Below, in pieces: positions 34,125-43,548 of a stretch of 64,000 nt of DNA (position 1 is its first letter; each line of letters opens with the position of its first letter). Under the pieces are notes generated by a model, which did not search any database, was not told where the DNA came from, and saw only the letters and a program-made list of their open reading frames with translations. Source of the stretch: Mesorhizobium helmanticense. Its GTDB lineage: Bacteria; Pseudomonadota; Alphaproteobacteria; Rhizobiales; Rhizobiaceae. A program made the position numbers and the translations under genes. The DNA is taken from assembly GCF_003034915.1 (NCBI RefSeq), contig NZ_PZJX01000029.1:186001-250000 (forward strand), read 5' to 3'.

Positions 34125-34238
34125 CTGCGAGACTTTACCGCACTGGGGGCGTACCAAGCTTCGCAGGGTCTCAGGTCGTCTCCTAGATTTGGGCGACGGA
34201 GAAATCTATAGTGGAGTGCGGAGCGGGAGAAGTTACCG

Positions 34239-35405
34239 GTGGAAAGCGACTTTCAAGTTTTCATAAGCTACGCCAGGCCGGACCGCGAGGCGGCGGGAGA
34301 ATTGTACGACTGGCTAAAGCAAAATGGCTTTGACAGCTGGATTGACTTCAAGAAAGTTAAAGGTGGGCAAAATTGGGATTTTGAAATTAAACGAGCTCTG
34401 GATAGGTCAGCTGTTATCGTCATTCTTTGGTCAAAAAATTCGCGCGACCGTCGGGGTTATATCCAAAGGGAGCTGAAACTCTCTTTGGAAAAATACCAAG
34501 AAAAGCTGATTGACGATATTTTTATAATACCCGTTCTTCTTGATGATAGCCCCATCCCCGACCAACTAAAGAGTATTCAAGCTCTGTTCGCCAGCGAATC
34601 TGACTTTAAAGAAGCATTGTCTGATGCGATATCGCATCAGATTGAGCGGCTGGGCGGCGAGCGTGAGCGCGTCCAATTAGATCAGGAAATCACTTGGCAC
34701 TCCTCTTGGATTAAGGAAGAGTGGGAAGGAACCCCCGGATACACGATTGAACTTCAAATATTAGATTTTTCCTCCACAACAATTCCAAATATAGCCCAGA
34801 TAGGTCAACACGTTAGGGGTGTGTTAATCGAATATTTATTTTCGAATCGTCGAAATAAATTCGATCAAGGGTCAGAATTTTACAACTATGCACAGGATAA
34901 GTGGGCTCGTACGAACACGTTCGATGCCCGCTGTGGCGCCCCGGTGTTTTGCAACAAGGTGGTGACCCTCCTCTACGCGACTAATTGGTACGGTGCCGGA
35001 GCTGCGCACGGTACGCACGGCCATAGAACTTTTGCATTTTTGCTTGAACCACTCATCAAGATCGAATCGCTTGAAAGCACATTCCTAGAGCCAGACCTCG
35101 CGTTTCCAATTCTGCAAAAGGAAATCCGTGAACGGCTGGTAAAATACAATCCAGGGGGAGACGAGGAGTCAGAACCCGGCGCCATAATCGGACTTGAAGA
35201 AGAGTGGGTAAACAGAGGTACTGAGAAGTGGTCGGATTTTGGATCATTCGTTTTCAATGAGAATAGCCTCGATATCCACTTCTCGTCCTATCAGGTCGCT
35301 TACTTCGCGGCGGGCACACCTCACGTTTCGATTCCATACCCCTCAATCGCCAAATTGATGCGGGAAGAGTACGTCATCGCCCTCAATATCCAGAGATATG
35401 GCTAG
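34239..35405 (+). CDS. TIR domain protein fused to a PdaC/RsiV-like DUF3298 region; candidate immune effector
   Basis: A 388-residue protein with an N-terminal TIR domain (about 1-140). Seen in it: FQVFISYARPDREAAGELYDWL, a central FDSWIDFKKVKGG, and LWSKNSRDRRGYIQREL, where Glu78 is at the position of the catalytic glutamate of TIR NAD hydrolases. Residues about 165-388 resemble the DUF4163-DUF3298 pair of PdaC and the anti-sigma factor RsiV; the C-terminal FSSYQVAYFAAGTPHVSIPY fits DUF3298. There is no signal peptide or membrane segment, so it is probably cytoplasmic. Start is GTG with GGGAGA upstream. The gene is much more AT-rich than its neighbours and ends 94 bases from the 3' end of a tRNA gene, both signs of transfer. 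NADase and defence roles are inferred. Confidence 0.8.
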   Translation: MESDFQVFISYARPDREAAGELYDWLKQNGFDSWIDFKKVKGGQNWDFEIKRALDRSAVIVILWSKNSRDRRGYIQRELKLSLEKYQEKLIDDIFIIPVLLDDSPIPDQLKSIQALFASESDFKEALSDAISHQIERLGGERERVQLDQEITWHSSWIKEEWEGTPGYTIELQILDFSSTTIPNIAQIGQHVRGVLIEYLFSNRRNKFDQGSEFYNYAQDKWARTNTFDARCGAPVFCNKVVTLLYATNWYGAGAAHGTHGHRTFAFLLEPLIKIESLESTFLEPDLAFPILQKEIRERLVKYNPGGDEESEPGAIIGLEEEWVNRGTEKWSDFGSFVFNENSLDIHFSSYQVAYFAAGTPHVSIPYPSIAKLMREEYVIALNIQRYG

Positions 35406-35499
35406 GTGCCCTCTGTTACTAGGAGCCCTTTTGCGGATTTGACTCGCGAGGCTCGCGGCCTCGCTCTGTCTACAACATGTTGAAATATCAGCGGAAAAA

Positions 35500-35575
<76 letters not shown>

Positions 35576-35667
35576 ACTCGACCGGTAAAACCGGCGTCGG
35601 CGGGCATATAGCCGCCGATACCAGTCATGTCCAGCCCTGCCGGAATCATTTCCCGACAAATCGCTCA

Positions 35668-35716
35668 GAGCATGATCCCGAAAAGTGGAATCCGGTTTTC
35701 GGGAAAGATCATGCTC
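35668..35716. repeat. Rhizobial GAGCATGATC palindromic repeat
   Basis: A 49-base imperfect palindrome whose ends are GAGCATGATC and GATCATGCTC, with CCCGAAAA and TTTTCGGG as inner arms. I recognise this as a very common dispersed element of Rhizobiales intergenic regions. It lies between the tRNA-Lys gene and the end of the PhzF-like gene. Confidence 0.85.
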
Positions 35717-35724
35717 ATTCCGAA

Positions 35725-35770
35725 ACTTGGAGCCCCATCCCCATTTATCGGGATGGAACAGGCTCCAAGT
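35725..35770. terminator. Stem-loop downstream of the PhzF-like gene, possible terminator
   Basis: Ten-base arms ACTTGGAGCC (35725-35734) and GGCTCCAAGT (35761-35770) are exact reverse complements, with inner arms CCATCCC/GGGATGG. It begins 11 bases past the PhzF stop on the minus strand. Only TTTCGG follows, so termination efficiency is uncertain. The adjacent palindrome suggests it could instead be part of a larger composite repeat. Confidence 0.5.
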
Positions 35771-35781
35771 GCCGCACAGGG

Positions 35782-36690
35782 TCAGACGAACAGCCTGCCT
35801 TCCGCCACCTTCACGGCATGCCCCCCAATGCGCGCCGCCGCAAGTTTGCCGCCTTCGACATTGAGTTCGAGGCGGATACGCGACGGCCGGCCCATCTCCA
35901 GCCCTTGCTCGATCCACAGCTGCGATACGCCATCCGTCGGGCGGTCGAAATGCATGACAGCACCTGCGAAAGCGGCGGCCGCCGAACCGGTCGCCGGATC
36001 CTCATAGGAGGGACTGCCCGGCACGATCATGCGCACATGGAAGGCGCTGTCGTGGTTCACCGTCTCTCGGCAATAGACATAGGGGCTGGCGAAGGCCCAT
36101 TCACTCTTGCGCGGCGCCAGTTCCGACCAGGCCTGGTAATCGAGCCTTATCCGACCTGCCGCCTCCAGGTCGGCGACGGGTATGGTCACGTAGGGCACGC
36201 CCGCCGACCAGAACGAGACCCGATGATTCTCGAAGCCGATTTCGTGCGGCGTGAGGCCAAGGGCAGCGCCGATCGCTTCCGGGTCGGCGGACAATTCCAG
36301 TGGCTCCGGCAGTTTGGCCAGGTCGAACTCGGCGAAGGTGGCGCCATCATGCTTGCTGACGGCGCAGCGCACCGGGCCGATGTTCTCCTCCAGCACGAAG
36401 ATGCCGGCCCCGCCCTCGCCCGCCTGCTCGGCGAGCGCGATCGCCGAGCCCACCGTTGGATGGCCAGCGAAAGGCATTTCATAGTCGGGCGTGAAGATGC
36501 GGATACGATTGCGGTGTTTGGGATTGTCGGGAGGCAGCACGAAGACGGTTTCGGAGAGATTGAACTCGCGCGCAATGGCCTGCATCCCGGCCGTGTCCAG
36601 CCCTTTGCTGTCGAGCACGACGGCCAGCGGATTGCCGGCCAGTTGCTCGGTCGTAAACACATCATAAAGCAAGTAATTGCGCGGCTGCAT
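35782..36690 (-). CDS. PhzF family isomerase/epimerase
   Basis: A 302-residue protein of the diaminopimelate-epimerase-like PhzF family. Seen: N-terminal YDVFTTEQLAGNPLAVV, the catalytic glutamate Glu47 in NLSETVFV, MPFAGHPTVGSA, and the C-terminal EDPATGSAAAAFAG. There is no phenazine cluster nearby, so it is one of the many family members with an unknown substrate rather than a phenazine enzyme. It is a single gene, divergent from the MacA-like gene with a 112-base gap. Confidence 0.92.
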   Translation of the reverse strand: MQPRNYLLYDVFTTEQLAGNPLAVVLDSKGLDTAGMQAIAREFNLSETVFVLPPDNPKHRNRIRIFTPDYEMPFAGHPTVGSAIALAEQAGEGGAGIFVLEENIGPVRCAVSKHDGATFAEFDLAKLPEPLELSADPEAIGAALGLTPHEIGFENHRVSFWSAGVPYVTIPVADLEAAGRIRLDYQAWSELAPRKSEWAFASPYVYCRETVNHDSAFHVRMIVPGSPSYEDPATGSAAAAFAGAVMHFDRPTDGVSQLWIEQGLEMGRPSRIRLELNVEGGKLAAARIGGHAVKVAEGRLFV

Positions 36691-36802
36691 TTCAGAAAGT
36701 CCTCTGCCTCAATCCAAACATGAGCGAAATTTAATTTGATATTCGAACCGGTCAGCCTGATTTGTACACTCATAGGGACATCAGGCGTTATAGGGGTCCG
36801 GC

Positions 36803-38098
36803 GTGGACCAGATTGTCAATCTGCCAAAGACGGAATCGGATTCCGCCATCGAGACGGCGCTCGGCCTTGATCGCAAAGGGCTGCGCAAGACGCGTCGCCG
36901 TGGCTGGCTCTATGGCCTGCTGGCGCTGATCGTCATCGCCGCCGGCTTCGTCGGCTACCAATGGTATGCCGGGTCTCCCGTCAAGATCGACTACACGACG
37001 GTGCCGGCCGCTGTCGCCGACCTTACCGTCGCGGTTTCGGCCACCGGCACGTTGCAGCCCCTCACCCAGGTCGACATATCAAGCGAACTGTCCGGAGTCG
37101 TCCGCTCGGTTTCGGTCAATGAGAACCAGCAGGTGAAGAAGGGCGATGTGCTGGCCGCGCTCGACACCGCCAAGCTGGAAGTGCAGATCGAGCGCGCCGA
37201 GGCCTCCGCCAAGGCTGCGGCGGCGAGCGTCGAGGACGCCACGGTGACGCTCAACGAAAACGAAAAGGCGCTTGTCCGCGCCGCGGCGCTGACCAGGCGA
37301 GGCATGGCGACGGACCAGTCGCTTGAAGCGGCAACCGCGACACGCGACCGCTCCAGGGCGGCGCTCGACAGCGCCAAAGCCAATCTGGCCATCGCCAATG
37401 CCGACCTCAAGGCGCAGCAGACCGATCTTGCCAAGAGCACCATCTATGCGCCGATCGACGGCATCGTTCTGACGCGCTCGGTCGATCCCGGCCAGACCGT
37501 CGCCTCCTCGCTGCAGGCGCCGGTGCTGTTCGTCATCGCCGCCGACCTCAGGAACATGGAATTGAAGGCAGCGGTCGACGAGGCCGACATCGGCGCGGTC
37601 AGGCCAGGCCAGCATGCCCGTTTCACCGTCGACGCCTTCCCGGAACGGCCATTCGATGCCGAGATCCGCGACATCTCCTACGCCTCCGTGACCACCGACG
37701 GCGTCGTCACCTACGATGCGCGGCTCGAGGTCGACAACAACGAGCTGTTGTTGCGGCCCGGCATGACCGCCACCGTTTCGGTCGTCACCAGGCAGGCCAA
37801 GGGCGTGCTCACCGTGCCGGCCACCGCCTTCCGCTATCGGCCGCCAGCAGCATCCACCGCCCGCGCATGGAGCCTGAGGGACCTGTTCACCGGCCGCATA
37901 GGACGTCCGGGCGGCAATCGCCAGCGCCAGGCGACGACGACGCCCACCGACGGCTCGCGCACGCTCTACGTCCTGGAGAATGGGCGGCCGCGACCGGTCA
38001 GCGTCAAGACCGGTTCGACCGACGGCGAACTGACCGAGATCATTTCGGGCCTCGACGAAGGTGCCCAAATCATCACCGCCTCGCAGCAGCGGAGCTGA
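36803..38098 (+). CDS. MacA-like periplasmic adaptor of an ABC export system
   Basis: A 431-residue membrane-fusion protein with one N-terminal membrane helix (about residues 36-55, LYGLLALIVIAAGFVGY), a lipoyl/biotinyl-like domain, a long coiled-coil hairpin (about 130-220, rich in Ala, Glu and Lys) and a beta-barrel. It should connect the MacB-type transporter encoded next to an outer-membrane channel. Start is GTG with AGGGG upstream. The following ATPase gene starts 4 bases after its stop. Confidence 0.92.
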   Translation: MDQIVNLPKTESDSAIETALGLDRKGLRKTRRRGWLYGLLALIVIAAGFVGYQWYAGSPVKIDYTTVPAAVADLTVAVSATGTLQPLTQVDISSELSGVVRSVSVNENQQVKKGDVLAALDTAKLEVQIERAEASAKAAAASVEDATVTLNENEKALVRAAALTRRGMATDQSLEAATATRDRSRAALDSAKANLAIANADLKAQQTDLAKSTIYAPIDGIVLTRSVDPGQTVASSLQAPVLFVIAADLRNMELKAAVDEADIGAVRPGQHARFTVDAFPERPFDAEIRDISYASVTTDGVVTYDARLEVDNNELLLRPGMTATVSVVTRQAKGVLTVPATAFRYRPPAASTARAWSLRDLFTGRIGRPGGNRQRQATTTPTDGSRTLYVLENGRPRPVSVKTGSTDGELTEIISGLDEGAQIITASQQRS

Positions 38099-38102
38099 GG
38101 CT

Positions 38103-38810
38103 GTGGCGTCGGGCGCGACCCTCATCAGCTTCGACAAGGTCTGGAAGAGCTATGGCCAGGGCGAGGCCCGGATCCATGCGCTGGCCGGTGTCGATCTTGC
38201 TATCCGTCGTGGCGAGTTCGTCGCCATCATGGGTCCGTCCGGCTCCGGCAAGTCGACGGCCTTGAACATCATCGGCTGCCTCGATACGCCGACGGCGGGA
38301 ACCTACAGTTTCGAGGGCATCGACGCCGGAAGGCTCGACCGCAACCGCCGCGCCATGCTGCGCAACCTCTATGTCGGCTTCGTCTTCCAGGGCTACAACC
38401 TCTTGCCGCGCACCACGGCGGCGGAAAATGTCGAATTGCCGCTGATCTATCGCGGCGTTGCTGCCCGTGAGCGCCGAAACCTCGCCATGCAGGCGCTGGC
38501 CGAGGTCGGCCTTGTCGGCCGCGAGCATCATACGCCGGCCGAACTGTCAGGCGGCCAGCAGCAGCGCGTGGCAATCGCGCGCGCCATCGTCACCCGGCCG
38601 ACGCTGCTCGTCGCCGACGAACCAACCGGCAATCTCGATAGCGCCCGCACGCATGAGATCATGGAACTCTTGGCAAAGCTGAACACCGGGCTTGGCCTGA
38701 CGATCGTGATGGTCACGCATGAGACCGACGTCGCCTCCTATGCCCAGCGCACGATCCGCTTCCTCGACGGCCGCGTCGCCTCGGATACCGCGAAGTTGGA
38801 AGTGGCCTAG
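38103..38810 (+). CDS. MacB-type ABC transporter ATPase
   Basis: A 235-residue ATPase of the MacB/LolD group, energising export through the FtsX-like permease that follows. Walker A is GPSGSGKST, the signature is LSGGQQQRVAIARA, Walker B is LLVADEPTGNLDS, and a switch His occurs in VMVTHE. I start it at GTG 38103 (GGAG 8 bases upstream). A frame 14 codons longer exists but overlaps the adaptor gene. Confidence 0.92.
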   Translation: MASGATLISFDKVWKSYGQGEARIHALAGVDLAIRRGEFVAIMGPSGSGKSTALNIIGCLDTPTAGTYSFEGIDAGRLDRNRRAMLRNLYVGFVFQGYNLLPRTTAAENVELPLIYRGVAARERRNLAMQALAEVGLVGREHHTPAELSGGQQQRVAIARAIVTRPTLLVADEPTGNLDSARTHEIMELLAKLNTGLGLTIVMVTHETDVASYAQRTIRFLDGRVASDTAKLEVA

Positions 38811-38813
38811 ACG

Positions 38814-40031
<1,218 letters not shown>

Positions 40032-40159
40032 AGGGCGTCACGCGACGTTTCAGCTATTTAAACTTTTTTTGGGGTTCTTTCGCCTCTTCCCTGTCGCCAT
40101 TCAATCCGCGATGCTAGCATAATAGCAAGGGCTAATATGACCCGAGGGGGTGGGGAAGT

Positions 40160-40402
40160 ATGAGCAAGAAAGAGCGCCTGATTCTGGCGGTGGTGATCGT
40201 TGAGGCCGCCTTGGCAGGCCTCTGGTGGTATCTGGCCAGCTATGGCATGGACAATCCCGATCGCGTCACCGCCGATTTCCAGCAGGTCATCGGGCAGACG
40301 ATGGGAATGGCGATGGGAGCCTTGCTGGGTCTCGGCGTCATATTGTTCCTGGTAGCCGCCCGCAGCGATCGCAAGGCCATGGCAGGCAAAACGCGTCGTT
40401 AG
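40160..40402 (+). CDS. Hypothetical small membrane protein
   Basis: 80 residues with two hydrophobic helices (about 6-26 and 46-66) and charged ends. Preceded by a purine-rich GGGGTGGGGAAGT close to the ATG. No family recognised. It faces the convergent NUDIX-like gene, with its stop overlapping that gene's stop by 4 bases. Confidence 0.65.
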   Translation: MSKKERLILAVVIVEAALAGLWWYLASYGMDNPDRVTADFQQVIGQTMGMAMGALLGLGVILFLVAARSDRKAMAGKTRR

Positions 40403-41115
40403 TCCTTCCCGGCAAAATGCCACTCGATCAGTGGCTTCATGTGCCCCATCAGCCCTTCCGGCAGATCGGCGGCATGGCGGATGATCACCGGTCCCTCGAT
40501 CTCCGGTTCGGCTTCGGCGGCAACGAAAGCTGAGATGCGCCGCGCGATCTCGTCGGCCGGCTCGACAATCCTATAACGGCGAAAGATCACCGTGCCGCTC
40601 GGCGTGGATAGTGCGTGGTAGCGCTGGCCGCGCGCGGCACCAGACAGATCGATCCCGGTCTCCTCGCCCACCTCGCGGACCATGTTGAAGTCGACGTCGA
40701 CAAGTCCGTCACGAAAATCGACCGGCTCGAACGAGCCGGCTGCGAAATAGACCCGGCCGGCATTGACCGTGTGCGGCGCCATGCGGATCGCAACCAACGC
40801 GTTGTCGCCGGCGACCAGCACGGCATGGGCATAGGCGTGCTCGGCCCCAGCCACCTGCCGATTGCTGCGCCAAAGCATGAAGGTCGAGTAGCGCACCGCG
40901 TGGCAGCGGCCGACCAGACGACTGTCGCGGTAGCTGAGTGCTGAAAGCAGCACCACGGTGCCATCGAACAGTGCCGGATTGGCCGCGATTTCCCTGCTCC
41001 AATTCTCGGCGATCGCTTGGCGGTTGTCGCGCTCGAACGGATGCGGGCCGGGATCGAGCCTGACCTCGACAAAGTCGACCGGCAGGATAGTGTTGCGCGG
41101 CAGATCGAAGCTCAC
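40399..41115 (-). CDS. NUDIX-like hydrolase
   Basis: A 238-residue protein with a clear half NUDIX box, REVGEETGI, preceded by a degenerate upstream part (the usual first Gly and Glu are not in place). The catalytic helix is therefore kept, but the loop differs. Substrate unknown. It lies directly downstream of the endonuclease-fold gene: its GTG start at 41115 is 2 bases after that gene's stop. A TTG 12 codons further upstream is an alternative start. The two genes are probably co-transcribed. Confidence 0.75.
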   Translation of the reverse strand: MSFDLPRNTILPVDFVEVRLDPGPHPFERDNRQAIAENWSREIAANPALFDGTVVLLSALSYRDSRLVGRCHAVRYSTFMLWRSNRQVAGAEHAYAHAVLVAGDNALVAIRMAPHTVNAGRVYFAAGSFEPVDFRDGLVDVDFNMVREVGEETGIDLSGAARGQRYHALSTPSGTVIFRRYRIVEPADEIARRISAFVAAEAEPEIEGPVIIRHAADLPEGLMGHMKPLIEWHFAGKD

Positions 41116-41117
41116 AG

Positions 41118-42230
41118 TCAGGCCATGTCCAGTGCGATCGCGACCGGACAATGGTCTGAGGCTTTCGGCCGGTCCCAGCCGGCGCGCGGAAAACGATCCA
41201 CCTCCTGGCCGGCCGGAAATATCGTGCGCCAGGGCTGGCCGTTGCGGATGATGTCGGGGACGGCTGTCGCGTTCCTGGTTGCCAGCGCCTTCGACAGCAG
41301 GATGTAGTCGAGCTGGCAGAGATGCCGCTCTTCCGGCCCACGTGTGTGGTAGAAGGTCCAGCGATCCATTTCGGGCCGCCGCTCGACCGCGTTCTCACAA
41401 AAGCCGCCGGCGGTGAGCGTGTTGAGGCAGGACTGGCTCTCGTTGATCACCTCGAACCGATGGCCGTCGACGGCATCGCCGGTGATCTTCACACGCTGCC
41501 GATAATCGTTCATGTCGCCGCAGATCGCCCAGCGCTTGTCGGCGGCATGATCCCCGCCGAAACGCTCCTCGATGATGCGGCGCACCGCTTGCGCTTCGGC
41601 GATGCGCAGCGGCATCGTCGCCTCGCGGCCGTCGAGGCCGTTTCGAGGCGAGCCCATCGACTTGAAATGCACGAGATAGAGCGTCAGCGGCACGCCGCCC
41701 ACCTTCAGGTCGATTTCCAGGCAGTCGCGCCGGAAGATGCGCCCATTGGCCTGGTTCCCCAGTGCGGCCAGTTCCGGCGTGAAGAGGCCGAATTGCTCGA
41801 ACGTGACATAGGCATGGCTGGTCATGCGCACGAACTCGATCGGCTGGCCTTGCGCCGTCTCGTCGCGCATCATCACGGCAACGTCGATGCCGCGCGAATC
41901 ATTGCCGGCGGTGGTGTATTTCTGCCGGTAGCCCTGCCCCACCATCTTGAACAGATAGCCATATTCGAAGGCCTTCAGCGCCTCGATGTTGTCGACCTCC
42001 TGCATGCAGATGATGTCGGCCCGGGTGGCGGCGATCGCCAGCGCCGTCAATTGCCGCGTATCGTCCGATTGCGCGATGGCGCGGGCCTGTTCCAGCATCC
42101 TGTATTCGGCCTCGCTCTGTATATCGAAAAGCGCCAGCGTGCGGTCTTCGTTGAGCTGGTTGCGGTATCCGGAAAAATCGAACCTGTTCATCAGGTTTTC
42201 GACATTGAATGTGGCGAGGCGCAGCGTCAT
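41118..42230 (-). CDS. Endonuclease/exonuclease/phosphatase family protein
   Basis: A 370-residue protein with the metal-dependent EEP fold. Seen: N-terminal LRLATFNVENL (Asn and Glu of the active site), ICMQEVDN, the middle VHFKSMGS with the conserved His, CGDMNDYRQ, and C-terminal SDHCPVAIAL with the catalytic Asp-His. It could act on DNA, RNA or a phospholipid/phosphoester; the sequence does not tell. I start it at MTLRLATFNV (42230), the natural beginning of the fold. Confidence 0.88.
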   Translation of the reverse strand: MTLRLATFNVENLMNRFDFSGYRNQLNEDRTLALFDIQSEAEYRMLEQARAIAQSDDTRQLTALAIAATRADIICMQEVDNIEALKAFEYGYLFKMVGQGYRQKYTTAGNDSRGIDVAVMMRDETAQGQPIEFVRMTSHAYVTFEQFGLFTPELAALGNQANGRIFRRDCLEIDLKVGGVPLTLYLVHFKSMGSPRNGLDGREATMPLRIAEAQAVRRIIEERFGGDHAADKRWAICGDMNDYRQRVKITGDAVDGHRFEVINESQSCLNTLTAGGFCENAVERRPEMDRWTFYHTRGPEERHLCQLDYILLSKALATRNATAVPDIIRNGQPWRTIFPAGQEVDRFPRAGWDRPKASDHCPVAIALDMA

Positions 42231-42429
42231 GGCGACGAGCTTTGCCCGCAAGCGCGGGAGAAAACAAGATCGCAGGACCACCAGCGGAAATCTGTTGGTC
42301 CTGATGGCATTCCCGTCATGGTTGACGGAACCTTTTCCGTTCATCCTCCGTTCAGACGGCAAGTTCCATCAATGAGGTTCTTCCCCGGGGTATTCTGGGC
42401 GTGGGGCCTGAAATCTCATGGAGAGTGCA

Positions 42430-42996
42430 ATGAACTCGCTCTTTTCTTCCACGGTGAAATCCGGGCTGATAGCCCTGGGTCTCATCTCCGGCATCACCGC
42501 GCCGTCCACCGCCGGCCCGATCATGCAGCCGGATTTCTCGGTGCCCGCCAGCACCGCGGCGCCGACGATCACGCCTGTCCGCGATGACTGGGCGGGTGGC
42601 AACGACCGGCGCTTCAACAATCAGTGGCAATGGCGTCGCCATGACGGCCGCCGTTTCTCAAGGTCGGGCAATTGGGACCGGGGTGACTGGAACCGCCGAA
42701 ACTGGAATCGTGGGGATGATTGGCGTTGGCGCAATCATCGCCGCCATTACCGCGGCGGCTATTACGATGATGGCGCGGGCGCCGCGATTCTGGGCCTCGG
42801 CCTGGGGCTCGGCCTTGGCAGCATGTACAACAACTACAACTACTACGACGCGCCAGCACCGCGCCGCTATTATCGTGCAGGGTCCAGTGCTCACGTCCGG
42901 TGGTGCTACAATCGTTACCGCTCGTATCGCGCCTGGGACAACACGTTCCAGCCCTATGGCGGTCCCCGTCAGCAGTGCTGGTCGCCTTATAGCTGA
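42430..42996 (+). CDS. BA14K family surface protein
   Basis: A 188-residue secreted or surface protein. It has an N-terminal signal peptide (about 1-32, ending STAGP), an Arg/Trp/Asn-rich middle (DRGDWNRRNWNRGDDWRW), a Gly-rich hydrophobic patch (about 118-135) and the C-terminal BA14K motif HVRWCYNRYRSYRAWDN ... CWSPY, with the paired cysteines. The family is named for a Brucella immunogenic 14-kDa lectin-like protein. Start at MNSLFS (42430), with GGAGAG upstream. A terminator follows. Confidence 0.88.
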   Translation: MNSLFSSTVKSGLIALGLISGITAPSTAGPIMQPDFSVPASTAAPTITPVRDDWAGGNDRRFNNQWQWRRHDGRRFSRSGNWDRGDWNRRNWNRGDDWRWRNHRRHYRGGYYDDGAGAAILGLGLGLGLGSMYNNYNYYDAPAPRRYYRAGSSAHVRWCYNRYRSYRAWDNTFQPYGGPRQQCWSPYS

Positions 42997-43019
42997 GCCA
43001 GAGACCGGTGAATTCCCGA

Positions 43020-43048
43020 ACGGCGCCGCACCTTGCGGCGCCGTTTTT
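43020..43048 (+). terminator. Rho-independent terminator after the BA14K gene
   Basis: An 11-bp perfect GC-rich stem (43020-43030 with 43034-43044), a CCT loop and a run of T (TTTTC). It begins 24 bases after the stop codon. Confidence 0.93.
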
Positions 43049-43203
43049 CATTTGATTTTTCATCTTCCACACGCCGTCAGGCCGAGAAATAGCGACGCTG
43101 CCGCCAAAGATAACGCGATCTTTATCAGGCCGGCCAATTATCGTTCCGATCGCTCCGCCTGACATGCGACGATCGCCCAAGGAATGATTATCGGAATTGC
43201 GCG

Positions 43204-43488
43204 ATGGCCGAAGACGAACACAGGGACAGACACAGGCAGCGCGTGCTGAAGGGCGCGACGATCCTGACTGGTGTGACCAATTCCGAGGTCACCTGCACGG
43301 TGCGCAACATGCATGCCGGCGGCGCGGAACTGAAAGTCTCACCCCATGCGCGTGTACCCGACCAATTCCTGCTCTATGTGCCGCACGACGGCATCGCCTA
43401 CAAGGCAGTGGTCCGCTGGCGCCGCGAGGACCGCATCGGCGTGATGTTCACCGGAACCGAACCGAAGCCACATTGGCACTATGGCTGA
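43204..43488 (+). CDS. PilZ domain protein
   Basis: A 94-residue protein with a minimal PilZ fold. An RHRQR stretch stands in for the RxxxR cyclic-di-GMP motif, and NMHAGGAELK for the (D/N)xSxxG motif (His in place of Ser). The last strand is RIGVMFTG. It may bind cyclic-di-GMP or be a degenerate member. Rhizobial genomes hold many such single-domain proteins. Confidence 0.82.
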   Translation: MAEDEHRDRHRQRVLKGATILTGVTNSEVTCTVRNMHAGGAELKVSPHARVPDQFLLYVPHDGIAYKAVVRWRREDRIGVMFTGTEPKPHWHYG

Positions 43489-43495
43489 TATGATT

Positions 43496-43521
43496 AAGCC
43501 GGCGGAGCGAACCGCCGGCTT
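43496..43521. terminator. Bidirectional stem-loop between convergent pilZ-type gene and ilvC
   Basis: Ten-base arms AAGCCGGCGG and CCGCCGGCTT around AGCGAA. The arms carry AA on one side and TT on the other, but there is no long T-run on either strand. It sits 8 bases after the PilZ stop and 28 bases beyond the ilvC stop, so it probably serves both genes. Confidence 0.7.
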
Positions 43522-43548
43522 GTTCATGCACAATGATGAAATTGCGAA

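Noticed and set aside
35782..36690. A phenazine biosynthesis gene phzF.
   Set aside because: No other phenazine genes are present; the PhzF fold is shared by many enzymes of unknown function.
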